Origin: an uncultured Cryptobacterium sp.
GTDB taxonomy: Bacteria > Actinomycetota > Coriobacteriia > Coriobacteriales > Eggerthellaceae
DNA: 64,000 bases
Assembly: GCA_958410215.1 (NCBI GenBank)
Contig: CATYOF010000007.1
Coordinates: forward strand, 1 to 64,000
Reading direction: 5' to 3'
This document shows positions 25,477 through 34,736 of the stretch, one piece after another. A program made the position numbers and the translations under genes. Each line of letters starts with the position of its first letter. The first letter of the stretch is position 1. The notes below the pieces were generated by a model that saw only the letters and a list, made by a program, of their open reading frames with translations, searched no databases and was not told the origin of the DNA.

Positions 25477-26352
25477 CTAAACGCTCCAACTAAAAAAAGC
25501 CCAGGGAACTACCTGCGGTGCATCAAGTTGCCACATTTTCTCTTTGTCTCTCTGAACTAAATGGACAAGCAACCAATCGCGAAGACGTTGTTTAACCGTC
25601 TCACTATCAGGCTGTGCGATGGTTTTATCGACATAATCAAGCGTTTTAAGCAACGAATGGTATGCTTCATCACGCGATGCGTATACTCGCATTCGCGAAG
25701 AATGAATATAAGAAACCTCCGGTTCATAACCCAACTCTTGAGCAATACCAAACACAAATGCAGCCGTATTAAACTTCTCTAAGGTTATTCCCATAGCCTT
25801 TGTTGCGGCAGTATTGACGCGAGGCGATATTCCTAAATCAGCCGTTACAAAAACACGCTCTGATGCAACCTGTGATAGCTTGTGTAAAGAATCAGCCAAA
25901 TCACGAGTGATAATAGAGCGTGAAGCCAGCGCTACTTCTACCATGTTGTCATATAAGCCAAACGATTTCCAATCATCTTCCCAACTCATTTTTACGGGAA
26001 CAATAAAGCCTTTCTGTGTTCCTTGAGGCACGTTTTGCGGTATCTCATTAAGCACAGGAACCCCTACCGCACGTGCTGTTTCCCGCAAACGATTCAACAT
26101 ACCTTCACTGAAGTCTGCCGCTATTACGCCATGTCCCTGCAGTGCTAAAGGAATTGCAAGCAATCCTGTTCCGCAACCCATATCCAACACAAGGCTCGGT
26201 TTCGCAAGCTTCATTTTTTCTATGAAGTCGGTCGCATATGCATCATTTGTTCCCTTTGCGTAGGTAAGCGACCGCTCATCCCAATGTGCTTCAGAATCAG
26301 GAGCGCGACGTAAGCTGTTTATTTCACGCCATAGCTGAGCAAAACTAACCAT
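25477..26352 (-). CDS. Class I SAM-dependent methyltransferase
   Basis: About 291 residues. The SAM-binding motif I is VLDMGCGTGLLAIPLA near residue 55 and motif II AADFSEGML follows. The C-terminal part (WLLVHLVQRDKEKMWQLDAPQVVPWAFFSW) is typical of a small actinobacterial/clostridial methyltransferase group of unknown substrate. The ATG at 26352 is preferred to an upstream TTG at 26388. The leader encodes a direct repeat (two copies of CCCAAGCCTTT) and a possible overlapping small basic ORF. Confidence 0.87.
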   Translation of the reverse strand: MVSFAQLWREINSLRRAPDSEAHWDERSLTYAKGTNDAYATDFIEKMKLAKPSLVLDMGCGTGLLAIPLALQGHGVIAADFSEGMLNRLRETARAVGVPVLNEIPQNVPQGTQKGFIVPVKMSWEDDWKSFGLYDNMVEVALASRSIITRDLADSLHKLSQVASERVFVTADLGISPRVNTAATKAMGITLEKFNTAAFVFGIAQELGYEPEVSYIHSSRMRVYASRDEAYHSLLKTLDYVDKTIAQPDSETVKQRLRDWLLVHLVQRDKEKMWQLDAPQVVPWAFFSWSV

Positions 26353-26515
26353 TACTTCTTTCCCAAGCCTTTCTGACTTCTTCCCCAAGCCTTTTTGGAT
26401 TCTCTGTTTTCTGGCCCTTCATTTCTGGACCCTCAACAGCAGTCGATTTCTTTTGCATCGGCTTCACGATTTTTCTTGCATCAATTTCTCTTCTTTTCTT
26501 TTTATTATGTCCCAA
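26345..26515 (-). CDS. Possible lysine-rich 56-aa ORF overlapping the methyltransferase start
   Basis: A frame from TTG (26515), with AAAGG five bases upstream, runs to a TAG that overlaps the methyltransferase ATG. The product is very basic (HNKKKRREIDARKIVK...RKAWERSNG). There is no ATG at the expected place. The overlap would give translational coupling, but chance cannot be excluded. Confidence 0.25.
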   Translation of the reverse strand: MGHNKKKRREIDARKIVKPMQKKSTAVEGPEMKGQKTENPKRLGEEVRKAWERSNG

Positions 26516-26616
26516 TTTGCCTTTCTTTTAGTATCCGCTAAGATAAGCAACGTACAATTACGGACTCAATTGTTATAGGTAGCCATTTACCTATAATCAT
26601 CAGAAAGGATAGTTAC

Positions 26617-26838
26617 ATGGACACCATGGAAATTATCACTAACCTGTTGCACGAGAATTTGGATATTGATCCCGAACAGGTTACCGAAGATGCAACCTTC
26701 GATTCTCTGGGTATTGATTCGCTCGACATGGTAGAACTCATTTGCGACCTTGAAGACGAATGCGAAGTTGAATTCGGTGAGCCAGAAGGCCTTGAAACCG
26801 TAGGTGACCTCGTAGAATACATCGAAGGCTTGAAGTAA
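26617..26838 (+). CDS. acpP: Acyl carrier protein
   Basis: A 73-residue acidic helical protein with the phosphopantetheine site in DSLGIDSLDMVEL; the modified Ser is in GIDSLD near residue 36. Length and charge fit the type II fatty-acid-synthase ACP. AGAAAGGA precedes the ATG and a strong terminator follows, so it is transcribed alone; no fatty-acid synthesis gene is adjacent. It could serve fatty acid synthesis or be a dedicated carrier. The former is more likely if it is the only copy. Confidence 0.9.
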   Translation: MDTMEIITNLLHENLDIDPEQVTEDATFDSLGIDSLDMVELICDLEDECEVEFGEPEGLETVGDLVEYIEGLK

Positions 26839-26853
26839 GCTACACCATCTCGC

Positions 26854-26888
26854 AAAAATCGGACGAGTTTGCCCCTTGTCCGATTTTT
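26854..26888 (+). terminator. acpP terminator
   Basis: AAAAATCGGAC pairs with GTCCGATTTTT, an 11-bp stem with a 13-nt loop, followed by T-rich sequence, 16 bp after the stop. Confidence 0.9.
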
Positions 26889-27133
26889 GTTTTACTGGTT
26901 AGTCTGCTCACTTGCGCTACGGCCAATACGAAAAGTAGTACAGGCTTCACACACGCAAGCGCAACTTCACCACCTAGCTATACCCTGCATCTATCCACCC
27001 TAAAGACGCTCTAGATACACTTGATTCGTTCGGAGGGAATACGTTTAATTCCCTTACTTTTTTATGTTCTTGTTAAGGCATACGTTATTCTTGCCTGCAT
27101 CTTCTTCGTCTTTTACAAAACGAAAGACCCTTT

Positions 27134-28555
27134 ATGGTTGAATTATTAAATCAAATCGACGCCTTTGTATGGGGCCCTGCCATGATTGTGCTGTTATTGG
27201 GTTCCCACATTTTCCTTACTTTTCGTACCGGTTTTATTCAAAAGCGCCTTCCTCAAGCAATTAAGATGTCGCTTACCAAAAAGGAAGGTAACGAAGGTGA
27301 CATTACCGCCTTTGGCGCACTTGCTACCGCACTGGCAGCCACTATTGGTACTGGTTCGATTGTAGGTGTTGCCACCGCAATTTTAGCCGGTGGTCCCGGC
27401 GCAGTATTCTGGATGTGGCTTACCGGTATTTTCGGTATTGCAACGAAGTATTCAGAAATATTTGTAGCCATTAAATACCGCGTTAAAGACCACAATGGCA
27501 ACATGCTCGGCGGTGCTATGTATGCTTGGCAACGTGGCTTTACCAAAAACGGTAAAGTACCCTGGTATGCCAAACTTGGCGCTGTGGCATTTGCACTATT
27601 TGCCGCCATTGCAGCTATTGGCACGGGTTCCGCCGTTCAAGCATCTGCTATGACCGGTATTCTTACGTCTTCTGGCATTGCTATTGAACCCTGGATTATT
27701 GGTCTTGTTATTGCGTTCTTGGTTGCCATCGTAATTTTTGGTGGCGTACAAATTATTTCCAACGTATGCGAAAAACTTGTCCCTATTATGGCGATTGGCT
27801 ATGCCGCAGGATGTCTTATCATCCTTGTTTTTAATTGGGCGTATCTTTGGGATGCGGTTGTTCTTATCTTCGAATGCGCTTTCACCGCAAAAGCAGCCTT
27901 CGGCGGTGCAGTTGGATCTGGCATTATGGTTGCCCTTCAATTTGGCTGCGCACGCGGCTTGTTCTCTAACGAATCCGGCTTGGGTTCTGCTCCAATTGTT
28001 GCTGCTGCTGCAAAAACACCTAATCCTGCAGAACAGGCGCTCATCGGAATGACGGGCACGTTTTGGTCTACCGTAGTTATTTGCGCACTTACGGGCGTTG
28101 TTCTGGTTTCAACTATGTTGGCTTTCCCTAGCATCCAGGAACAGATTCTTGCGAATCCTTCAGTATTTTCTGGTGCCCAACTTGCCAGTGTTGCCTTTGC
28201 TCAAATCCCCTACATTGGCACCCCGTTGCTGGTACTGGGTATGATTAGCTTTTCCTACTCCACTATTCTTGGTTGGTCATACTATGGAAGCCGCTGCATT
28301 ACCTACCTTTTTGGCAAGCGTGCCATTAAGCCTTATCAGATAATTTATGTCATCGTGGCATTCTTAGGCGCCATTGGTGTGGGCGACATTGTTTGGACAA
28401 TTTCTGATATTGGCAATGCTCTTATGGCTATCCCGAACATCATTATGGTTTTGCTGCTTTCAGGCATGATCGCTAAAGAAACTAAATACTACATTTATGA
28501 TGATAATCTCGACGAAGTGGACGAAACTCCCATCCCCACCGTTGCATCGAAATAG
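27134..28555 (+). CDS. Sodium:alanine/glycine symporter (AGCS family)
   Basis: A 473-residue secondary transporter with about ten hydrophobic segments. AGCS signatures are clear: FGALATALAATIGTGSIVGVA near residue 60, GGPGAVFWMWLTGIFGIATKY near 87, GGAMYAWQRGF near 125, GCARGLFSNESGLGSAPIVAA near 275, and FSYSTILGWSYYGSR near 375. The family co-transports Na+ with Ala, Gly or related amino acids. The acidic C-terminal tail (DDNLDEVDETPIPT) is cytoplasmic. The ribosome-binding site is weak. It stands alone between two terminator-like hairpins. Confidence 0.93.
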   Translation: MVELLNQIDAFVWGPAMIVLLLGSHIFLTFRTGFIQKRLPQAIKMSLTKKEGNEGDITAFGALATALAATIGTGSIVGVATAILAGGPGAVFWMWLTGIFGIATKYSEIFVAIKYRVKDHNGNMLGGAMYAWQRGFTKNGKVPWYAKLGAVAFALFAAIAAIGTGSAVQASAMTGILTSSGIAIEPWIIGLVIAFLVAIVIFGGVQIISNVCEKLVPIMAIGYAAGCLIILVFNWAYLWDAVVLIFECAFTAKAAFGGAVGSGIMVALQFGCARGLFSNESGLGSAPIVAAAAKTPNPAEQALIGMTGTFWSTVVICALTGVVLVSTMLAFPSIQEQILANPSVFSGAQLASVAFAQIPYIGTPLLVLGMISFSYSTILGWSYYGSRCITYLFGKRAIKPYQIIYVIVAFLGAIGVGDIVWTISDIGNALMAIPNIIMVLLLSGMIAKETKYYIYDDNLDEVDETPIPTVASK

Positions 28556-28602
28556 CACGAGCCAAAAGCCTTCTTCGTATCTCTATAAATGGATTGCATT
28601 AA

Positions 28603-28634
28603 ACGGGTTGTTGAATAGCTTTTCAACAACCCGT
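28603..28634. terminator. 13-bp hairpin between convergent genes
   Basis: ACGGGTTGTTGAA and TTCAACAACCCGT pair perfectly around a 6-nt loop, 47 bp after the symporter stop and 70 bp before the DegV stop. There is no T-run on either side, so it may act as a processing or mRNA-end-stabilising hairpin rather than a classical terminator. Confidence 0.6.
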
Positions 28635-28704
28635 AAAGCTTAATGACTTGTCGTCATAGAACTTGATACTTTTGCTACAAAAAAACTGGCCTACCCTGCA
28701 GACC

Positions 28705-29580
28705 CTATTTCTGGAAAAACGACTTAAAGATTCCTTTTTGTGGTTGTTTCTCCACGTACACTACCCCGCAAGCATTCGGTCCAATATGAGATCCAATAAC
28801 ATAGCCAATTTGACGGCGTTTCGTCACCTCAATACCTGCCTGGGCTAAACGAAGCTCTAGTCGCTCGCAATTCTTCGTGCCATACGAGTAAATGGCATAC
28901 ACCGGAAAGCGTTCATCTATTTCCACGGAATCCAAATGCTTCATGATGGTGTCAAAAGCCCTTTTACGACCAAGACATGCACTCACCATTGCAAGGTCAC
29001 CTTTTTCTGTTACGGAAATAACTGGCTTTAGTTTTGCTGCTTCACCAATTTTTGCCGCTGCCTTAGGAATTCTTCCCCCACGCTGTAAGTATTCAAGTGT
29101 ATCGACCATAGCAATAACTTTTGCAGAACCTTTTAATTGTTCTACTGCTTCCACAATTTGCTTTACACTTAAGCCTTCATCGCGAAGCTGCGCTGCATAG
29201 TCTGCCAAAATACTAATAGGATACGTTGCAGTAAGAGAATCGATTACGTATATGTTTTCGCTACCCACCATTGCTTGAGCCGTACAAGCATTTTGGTAGG
29301 TACCACTCAATGCCGATGACAGCACAATCGCGATTACTTCATCGCCTGCATCTAGTGCCTCTTTAAATTTTTCTGCATAAGTAATTGGAGTAATTTGAGA
29401 AGTAGAGGGAAAGAGCCCTGTTTCCTCTAGTAGTTCAAAGAATTCATCGCGCCCCAAATCAATACCATCGCGATAATCGTTACCTCCCACGTTCGTAACA
29501 ATAGGAAGAACTTCAATTCCCTTTGCCTGTGCTTCTATTGGTAAATATTCAGATCCTGAATCAACTATTATTCGAATCAC
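28705..29580 (-). CDS. DegV-family fatty-acid-binding protein
   Basis: A 291-residue DegV/FakB-type protein. These bind a fatty acid and, in Firmicutes, present it to the kinase FakA. Motifs are VDSGSEYLP near residue 7, the lipid-site loop FPSTSQITP near 57, LSSALSGTYQNA near 90, and the C-terminal VIGSHIGPNACGVVYV. The start is GTG with GGGGG upstream. No FakA-like gene is in the window. Specific role inferred from family only. Confidence 0.9.
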   Translation of the reverse strand: MIRIIVDSGSEYLPIEAQAKGIEVLPIVTNVGGNDYRDGIDLGRDEFFELLEETGLFPSTSQITPITYAEKFKEALDAGDEVIAIVLSSALSGTYQNACTAQAMVGSENIYVIDSLTATYPISILADYAAQLRDEGLSVKQIVEAVEQLKGSAKVIAMVDTLEYLQRGGRIPKAAAKIGEAAKLKPVISVTEKGDLAMVSACLGRKRAFDTIMKHLDSVEIDERFPVYAIYSYGTKNCERLELRLAQAGIEVTKRRQIGYVIGSHIGPNACGVVYVEKQPQKGIFKSFFQK

Positions 29581-29934
29581 GTAAACAACAGCCCCCTAAT
29601 CACACGAACATAGAACTCTATGTTTTAGTAATCACTAGCAGCACAGCGCTTACTACCCTATAAATAAATCCCCTGCTTACCGGCTTTTATCCTTTGCTGC
29701 ATTAAGGAAGAGAATACAAGCAGGCAAACATTTAAAATGTCATTAGCATAGAATAGCGTGAAATAAAGCAAGATTCGTACCAAACTCGTCTACGGACTTA
29801 CGTAAAATGTGGACGTACTTCAAAGCCTCTTCTAAGTTTTATGCGGCAACAGAAGCTATAACCGTTAAGATAGAGAAACTCACCTAAAGTAATAGAAAGC
29901 AACAAAAGCTTACGTACAAACGAAAGAGACACGT
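29581..29934. other. Divergent intergenic region before cysE
   Basis: No gene is seen. A small inverted repeat AACATAG-N4-CTATGTT lies at about 29607-29624. I looked for a T-box or S-box leader ahead of cysE and found neither. Confidence 0.4.
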
Positions 29935-30867
29935 ATGGAAAATCTCGATACCATTGTTGGTGCCATTGCCAAAAATTACAGCACCCCGGAAATATTTTTT
30001 ACTGACCCCGATAAGCACTTCCCCAACAAAAAGGCTATCATCGGCATTATTAAAGATATTCGCCGCGTAATGTTTCCTCGCTATTTTGGCGACGAAACCC
30101 CCACGGGTACTAATCCGGAATACTTTATTGGCGAAACCCTTATCCGCATTGAAGACGCACTTCGCAAACAGCTCTACGAAGCACTTGCTTTCCGTTGCGC
30201 ACGCGATAATGAAGATCCCTGCAAGTGTTCTGCCTGCGAAGAAGAAGTTGACGCACGCGTAGATGAAATTTGCAAAAACTTCTTTGAAAAACTTCCTGAA
30301 ATTCAACGCGTACTGCTTACCGATGTTCAGGCGGCTTTTGATGGCGACCCTGCCGCTCAAAGCAAAGAAGAAATTATTTTCTCCTACCCTGGCTTTTTTG
30401 CCATCTTTGTATATCGTATTGCTCATGAACTATATTTGCAGCAAGTACCGCTGATTCCCCGCATCATGACTGAATACGCTCACAGCGGTACGGGCGTTGA
30501 TATTAATGCAGGCGCCACTATTGGCGAATATTTCTTCATCGACCATGCAACAGGCGTTGTTATTGGTGAAACCACCACTATTGGCGATCATGTAAAGATC
30601 TATCAGGGTGTAACCTTAGGTGCACTTTCTACCCGCGCAGGACAAAAACTCGCCGGCGTAAAGCGTCATCCCACCATTGAAGACAACGTAACAATTTATT
30701 CCAACGCAAGCGTCTTGGGTGGAGAAACGGTCGTAGGTGAAGGTACCGTTATTGCAGGTAGTGCTTTTGTTACCGAATCGGTTCCTGCTAATTCGCGCGT
30801 TACCCTGGAAGGTCAGCGTATTAATGTTCGCCAGCCTAAGCCTAAAAATGGTCCCAGCTGGGAGTAA
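29935..30867 (+). CDS. cysE: Serine O-acetyltransferase
   Basis: A 310-residue serine acetyltransferase, the first step of cysteine synthesis (Ser + acetyl-CoA to O-acetylserine). An N-terminal helical region (residues 1-175), longer than in E. coli and holding a CKCSACEEE cluster, precedes the left-handed beta-helix. Typical segments are HSGTGVDINAGATIGEYFFIDHATGVVIGETT and GVTLGALS, with KRHPTIEDNV and the loop NASVLGG. This resembles the EpsC-type plant/cyanobacterial branch with the longer N-terminus. GAAAGAG lies upstream of the ATG. No cysK is adjacent. Confidence 0.92.
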   Translation: MENLDTIVGAIAKNYSTPEIFFTDPDKHFPNKKAIIGIIKDIRRVMFPRYFGDETPTGTNPEYFIGETLIRIEDALRKQLYEALAFRCARDNEDPCKCSACEEEVDARVDEICKNFFEKLPEIQRVLLTDVQAAFDGDPAAQSKEEIIFSYPGFFAIFVYRIAHELYLQQVPLIPRIMTEYAHSGTGVDINAGATIGEYFFIDHATGVVIGETTTIGDHVKIYQGVTLGALSTRAGQKLAGVKRHPTIEDNVTIYSNASVLGGETVVGEGTVIAGSAFVTESVPANSRVTLEGQRINVRQPKPKNGPSWE

Positions 30868-30894
30868 AGACACCAAGCACTCATTTATAAACAT

Positions 30895-31100
30895 CTTCCG
30901 AATGCACCTTTTACCGTTTCTTCGTAAACACTTCCGCGCTTATTCGCTTTGAAAGAATACAAAGAGCGAAGCGGTTATAGCGCCCATAGCCTCTATTTAT
31001 CCCAGTGTTTATGCTGGCTAATCAGGGGCTTCGCTTTATGCGTATTCTTTCAAAGCGGCGCTCCAGAATGTTTACTCACAAAAGGTAAAAGGTGCTTCTG
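30895..31100. repeat. Large imperfect hairpin element (copy A)
   Basis: About 190-205 bp in the tail-to-tail gap after cysE. Outer arms GCACCTTTTACC (30904-30915) and GGTAAAAGGTGC (31084-31095) are perfect. GTAAACA pairs with TGTTTAC. The inner arms CGCTTTGAAAGAATAC (30945-30960) and GTATTCTTTCAAAGCG (31042-31057) are perfect. The minus-strand core reads GCCCCTGATTAGC...TGGGATA and is homologous to copy B at 34970-35154. No ORF is plausible. Confidence 0.8.
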
Positions 31101-31101
31101 A

Positions 31102-31273
31102 AAGTGGGTTTTAAGGATTCTCTGAAAGGTTCTCTGAATACCATTCCTGTTAATGCGTTCGAAGAACGCATTTGTATAAAACATGAAGCAGTGAAGCGCA
31201 CGAAAAAGTCCCGCAAAGGCGGGACTTTTGAGCAGCGGAACGGGAATCCTTGAAGAGAAACTTAAACCCACTT
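31102..31273. repeat. Second large hairpin (C) with central terminator-like stem
   Basis: The arm starting AAGTGGGTTTTAAGGATTCT (31102 onward) matches the reverse complement of CCTTGAAGAGAAACTTAAAC and the following CCACTT (31248-31273), with small gaps. Inside lie AATGCGTTC-GAA-GAACGCATT (31152-31172) and AAAAGTCCCGC-AAAG-GCGGGACTTTT (31204-31229); the latter is a good bidirectional terminator. A further partial copy of the copy-A outer motif (GGTAAAAGATGCAC) is at 31321-31334. Confidence 0.7.
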
Positions 31274-31385
31274 ATGAAATTCTTCCTGTGCAAAAGCAGT
31301 GGAGGTGTTTATAAAGAAATGGTAAAAGATGCACTGAACGAATAGGCTTGAAAAGCGATGCCGCAAGATCAAACGTGGTTCAAAT

Positions 31386-31982
31386 CTAAAACCGCTTTGT
31401 TGAAGGCGTGGTATAGCGAGCTTTCACTATTTCGGTACGAATACGCGCAAACGCCGCTTTTTCTCCTTCTTCTGCCAACCAGGTAAGCATCGTTTCCAGA
31501 AGCTCCTGCGATTCAGGATGAAACATCAAATCCCCTTGGGCGCTTTGTTCAAGCTTGAAATAATTCAGCGCACTATCATCCTTATAGGCGCTGCCCTGGT
31601 ACACCTTACTTGCCGCCACGCGATCGCATAACATTTCTACCACGTAGCGCGTAGGTATAGGTTTTCCTTCAAAGGTTGCATCGCGGTTAGCCCGCATGTC
31701 AGTCCAGTATTCGTAATGGTGTTTATTGCGGCCTTTATGATGCATCCAGGCCGTGGAATAGCCAATGTCGGCACGCTCTGCCGTATTAGGGCTTCTATCC
31801 CCCTGATAATAATGAACCCCTACACGAAATTCGGTGTAAGAATACTTTGATAAATCATGCACAATGCCTTGCCAGTACAAACCCACTTTAAAACAGTGGC
31901 GAAGTACAAGACCTTTATGGTAAGTAATGGTGCAGAAGTGATGCCAGCCCTTCGAAAACGAACCCATACCAATCAAATCCAT
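31386..31982 (-). CDS. DUF5662 family protein
   Basis: A 198-residue protein of the DUF5662 type. The N-terminal HFCTITYHKGLVLRHCFKVGLYWQGIVHDLSKYSYTEF pattern, with conserved His residues and HDLSK, suggests an HD-like metal site, but no activity is established. It overlaps the end of the upstream HAD phosphatase gene by 10 nt (ATGGATTTGA), so the two are translationally coupled. No separate ribosome-binding site is seen. Confidence 0.85.
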   Translation of the reverse strand: MDLIGMGSFSKGWHHFCTITYHKGLVLRHCFKVGLYWQGIVHDLSKYSYTEFRVGVHYYQGDRSPNTAERADIGYSTAWMHHKGRNKHHYEYWTDMRANRDATFEGKPIPTRYVVEMLCDRVAASKVYQGSAYKDDSALNYFKLEQSAQGDLMFHPESQELLETMLTWLAEEGEKAAFARIRTEIVKARYTTPSTKRF

Positions 31983-32749
31983 CCAAAATGTAAGCAGGCA
32001 TTCTTTATGCCATCTTTATCACAATCGGTTGTAATATAAGTCGCCCGTTCTTTTAAAACTTCACGGGCATTACCCATGGCTATGGAAGTCCATTCAGGCG
32101 TGAACATAGTGACATCGTTAAACCCGTCACCAAATACGACCACATCTTCATAGGGAGCATCAAAGTAGTCCATAACATATTTAATGCCGCGCTGCTTATC
32201 CATAGGCTCAATAAATATGGTGTCCGAATTGTAGCGAACATGAGGAACACCTTTAAGTGCTCCTGTTTCTACTACTTTATGTTCATCTTCTAGCTTGCAA
32301 GGAATATATGCTTTGTACACTGTCGAAAGACTATCAATAGTAAGAGTGGGGTCATACTGCGTTGGAACGTAATAATCCCCTGCGATTTCAGCAAAATCTT
32401 GACGAGGAGAATAACGCACCAGTTCGTTAGCGGTCGTAACGGCCCAAGGAATGTGATGAGTATCCAATATACGAAGGCATTCCTGTACCGGTTTTAGATC
32501 AAGCGGCTCCATCCATTTCAGATCTCCCGCAATAGTAACGGAGTTCCCTCCGTCTGCCACCAAATTATCAATCCCCATAGAGGAAATGAAATCGACCGCA
32601 TTTATTTGAAGCCTACCCGTTGCCAGCGCAATAAAATGCCCCTCATCGCGCAAGCGTGCAAGCGTTTCCTGAGTTGATTGAGGGATTTCGCGCGTCCGCG
32701 GTACCGCAAGAGTACCGTCATAATCGAAAAAGAAATATTTCCGTCGCAC
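31973..32749 (-). CDS. Cof-type HAD-IIB phosphatase
   Basis: A 258-residue HAD-superfamily hydrolase. Motif I is FFDYDGTL near residue 7, motif II ATGR near 43, motif III around KQRGIKYVMDYF near 185, and motif IV FGDGFNDVTMF near 205. The IIB cap between motifs II and III marks the Cof group, whose members dephosphorylate sugar phosphates or cofactors. The start is GTG with GGAAGGG upstream. It is coupled to the DUF5662 gene. Substrate unknown. Confidence 0.9.
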   Translation of the reverse strand: MRRKYFFFDYDGTLAVPRTREIPQSTQETLARLRDEGHFIALATGRLQINAVDFISSMGIDNLVADGGNSVTIAGDLKWMEPLDLKPVQECLRILDTHHIPWAVTTANELVRYSPRQDFAEIAGDYYVPTQYDPTLTIDSLSTVYKAYIPCKLEDEHKVVETGALKGVPHVRYNSDTIFIEPMDKQRGIKYVMDYFDAPYEDVVVFGDGFNDVTMFTPEWTSIAMGNAREVLKERATYITTDCDKDGIKNACLHFGWI

Positions 32750-32832
32750 GTAAATCCCTTCCTTTCACTTCAACAAATAAAACAAATCTGGTATCCAGAT
32801 AAGCGTCCTTTTGCAAACCGCATCTTAAAACA

Positions 32833-32907
32833 AAACCCACGTTATGCTTTTCCTTAAACGCTTCATACCTTAGCGCTTTTAGGTGGACTCGCACAAAACG
32901 TGGGTTT
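32833..32907 (-). terminator. aspS terminator
   Basis: AAACCCACGTT and AACGTGGGTTT pair on the minus strand with a large loop that itself contains an imperfect stem. The transcript end reads GTGGGTTTTGTTTT. It lies 17 bp after the aspS stop. Confidence 0.8.
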
Positions 32908-32923
32908 GTTGTTTTACGTTTAT

Positions 32924-34702
32924 TTAAAGAATACGCAGAGCAACTTCTTTAAGCTGGCGTGCCGTAACCTGGCTTGGAGCACCAGTCATAGGATCGGATG
33001 CACTCGAGGTCTTCGGGAACGCAATAACGTCACGAATGGACTGCTTGCCTGCAAGCAACATAACCAAACGATCCAGACCCAAAGCGATACCACCATGAGG
33101 AGGAGCGCCCAATTCAAGTGCATGAATAAGGTGGCCGAACTTTTCTTCAATTTCTTCGTCGGTCAGGCCACACACACGCAAAATGCGCTTCTGTTCTTCA
33201 GCGTTATGGATACGGATAGTACCGCCGCCAACTTCAAAGCCATCCATAACCAAATCATACGAATAGCTACCGCACTCAAGCGGAGCAGATTCAATCTTGT
33301 CCAAATCCTCTTCCAAAACATGAGTGAAGGGATGGTGTTCTGCAGCATACTTCTTTTCGTCTTCGTCATAGCGGAACATGGGGAAGTTGACAACCCACAG
33401 CAATGCATGACCCTTACGCTCAATGCCCAATGCATCGGCCATATGTAAACGGAGAGCCGCCAAGACTGCATTAGCAACATCGTAAGTATCCGCAGCGAAC
33501 AGCAACAGGTCGCCAGGCTGAGCATCAGCAGCTTCCTTAATTTTTGCATAGGTTTCATCATCGAAGAACTTGATGATAGGGCTCTTTTCTTTGCCATCGC
33601 TCGTGAAGGCAATCCAAGCCATGCCTTTAGCGCCATTGGCAGCAGCAATATCTGCAAGCTTTTCAATTTCGCCGCGGCTCCAATCGCCTGCGCCCTTTGC
33701 GTTGATGCACTTTACAATGCCACCCGACTGAGCAACGCTTGAAAATACCTTAAAGCCGCAGTCCTTAACAATATCGGTTAATTCAACCAGTTCCATGCCA
33801 AAACGAATATCAGGACGGTCGCAGCCAAAACGATCCATTGCTTCGGAATACTGCATGCGCTGCAGAGGGAAAGTGTGCTCTACCCCAACTGCCTTTAAGG
33901 TTTCAGCCATGACATCTTCCATCATGACCATAACGTCTTCGCCTTTAACGAAGCTCATTTCAATGTCAACCTGAGTAAATTCTGGCTGACGATCTGCACG
34001 CAAGTCTTCGTCACGGAAGCAACGAGCAATCTGATAATAGCGCTCAATACCGCCAACCATCAGCATCTGCTTAAACTGCTGAGGGCTTTGAGGCAGTGCA
34101 TAAAATTTGCCAGGATTAGGACGGGAAGGAACAATATAGTCACGAGCGCCTTCAGGAGTAGAGTTCGCCAAAATAGGCGTTTCTACCTCAAGAAAACCGC
34201 GCTCATTCAACGCAGTGCGCATTGCCTGTGCTACCTGATGACGAAGTTTCAAGTTCGCAAACATTTCAGGACGACGAAGGTCAAGATAGCGCCACTTCAT
34301 ACGAGTAGTTTCATCGGTTTCAATACCGTCTTCAATGGAAAACGGAGGAGTTACCGAAGAATTCAAGGTTTTTACCGAGCTGGCCAAAACTTCGATTTCG
34401 CCCGTAGCCATATTGGGGTTTACCGCATCGTCCATACGTGCACGAACTTTGCCCGTAACCTCAATAACGTATTCACGACCAAGATGTTCTGCTACCGCAA
34501 AATCTTCCGCACTCACACAATCAGGGTCAACTACACACTGGGTGTACCCATCGCGATCGCGCAAGTCAATAAAGATAAGACCGCCATGGTCACGGTTGTG
34601 CCATACCCAGCCAGTCAAGGTTACTTCCGTGCCTACGTCTTCACGACGCAACTGACCACATGTATGAGAATGCATGCAGTACTCGTTAAGGAAATCTGTC
34701 AT
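32924..34702 (-). CDS. aspS: Aspartyl-tRNA synthetase
   Basis: A 592-residue bacterial-type AspRS, which charges tRNA-Asp. The N-terminal OB-fold anticodon-binding domain covers residues about 5-115. The class II motif 2 is ARCFRDEDLRADRQPEFTQ near 222, the bacterial GAD insertion lies in the middle, and motif 3 is GLDRLVML near 552. AGGAG precedes the ATG. It is downstream of hisS on the same strand, the common hisS-aspS order, but 466 bp apart, with a hairpin and a structured leader between them. Whether it also charges tRNA-Asn cannot be told by eye. Confidence 0.96.
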   Translation of the reverse strand: MTDFLNEYCMHSHTCGQLRREDVGTEVTLTGWVWHNRDHGGLIFIDLRDRDGYTQCVVDPDCVSAEDFAVAEHLGREYVIEVTGKVRARMDDAVNPNMATGEIEVLASSVKTLNSSVTPPFSIEDGIETDETTRMKWRYLDLRRPEMFANLKLRHQVAQAMRTALNERGFLEVETPILANSTPEGARDYIVPSRPNPGKFYALPQSPQQFKQMLMVGGIERYYQIARCFRDEDLRADRQPEFTQVDIEMSFVKGEDVMVMMEDVMAETLKAVGVEHTFPLQRMQYSEAMDRFGCDRPDIRFGMELVELTDIVKDCGFKVFSSVAQSGGIVKCINAKGAGDWSRGEIEKLADIAAANGAKGMAWIAFTSDGKEKSPIIKFFDDETYAKIKEAADAQPGDLLLFAADTYDVANAVLAALRLHMADALGIERKGHALLWVVNFPMFRYDEDEKKYAAEHHPFTHVLEEDLDKIESAPLECGSYSYDLVMDGFEVGGGTIRIHNAEEQKRILRVCGLTDEEIEEKFGHLIHALELGAPPHGGIALGLDRLVMLLAGKQSIRDVIAFPKTSSASDPMTGAPSQVTARQLKEVALRIL

Positions 34703-34736
34703 GATTTCACTTTCTCCTCGTCCATTTTCCTATAGG

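Noticed and set aside
29581..29934. T-box or S-box leader before cysE
   Set aside because: No T-box sequence, specifier hairpin or SAM-riboswitch core could be found.
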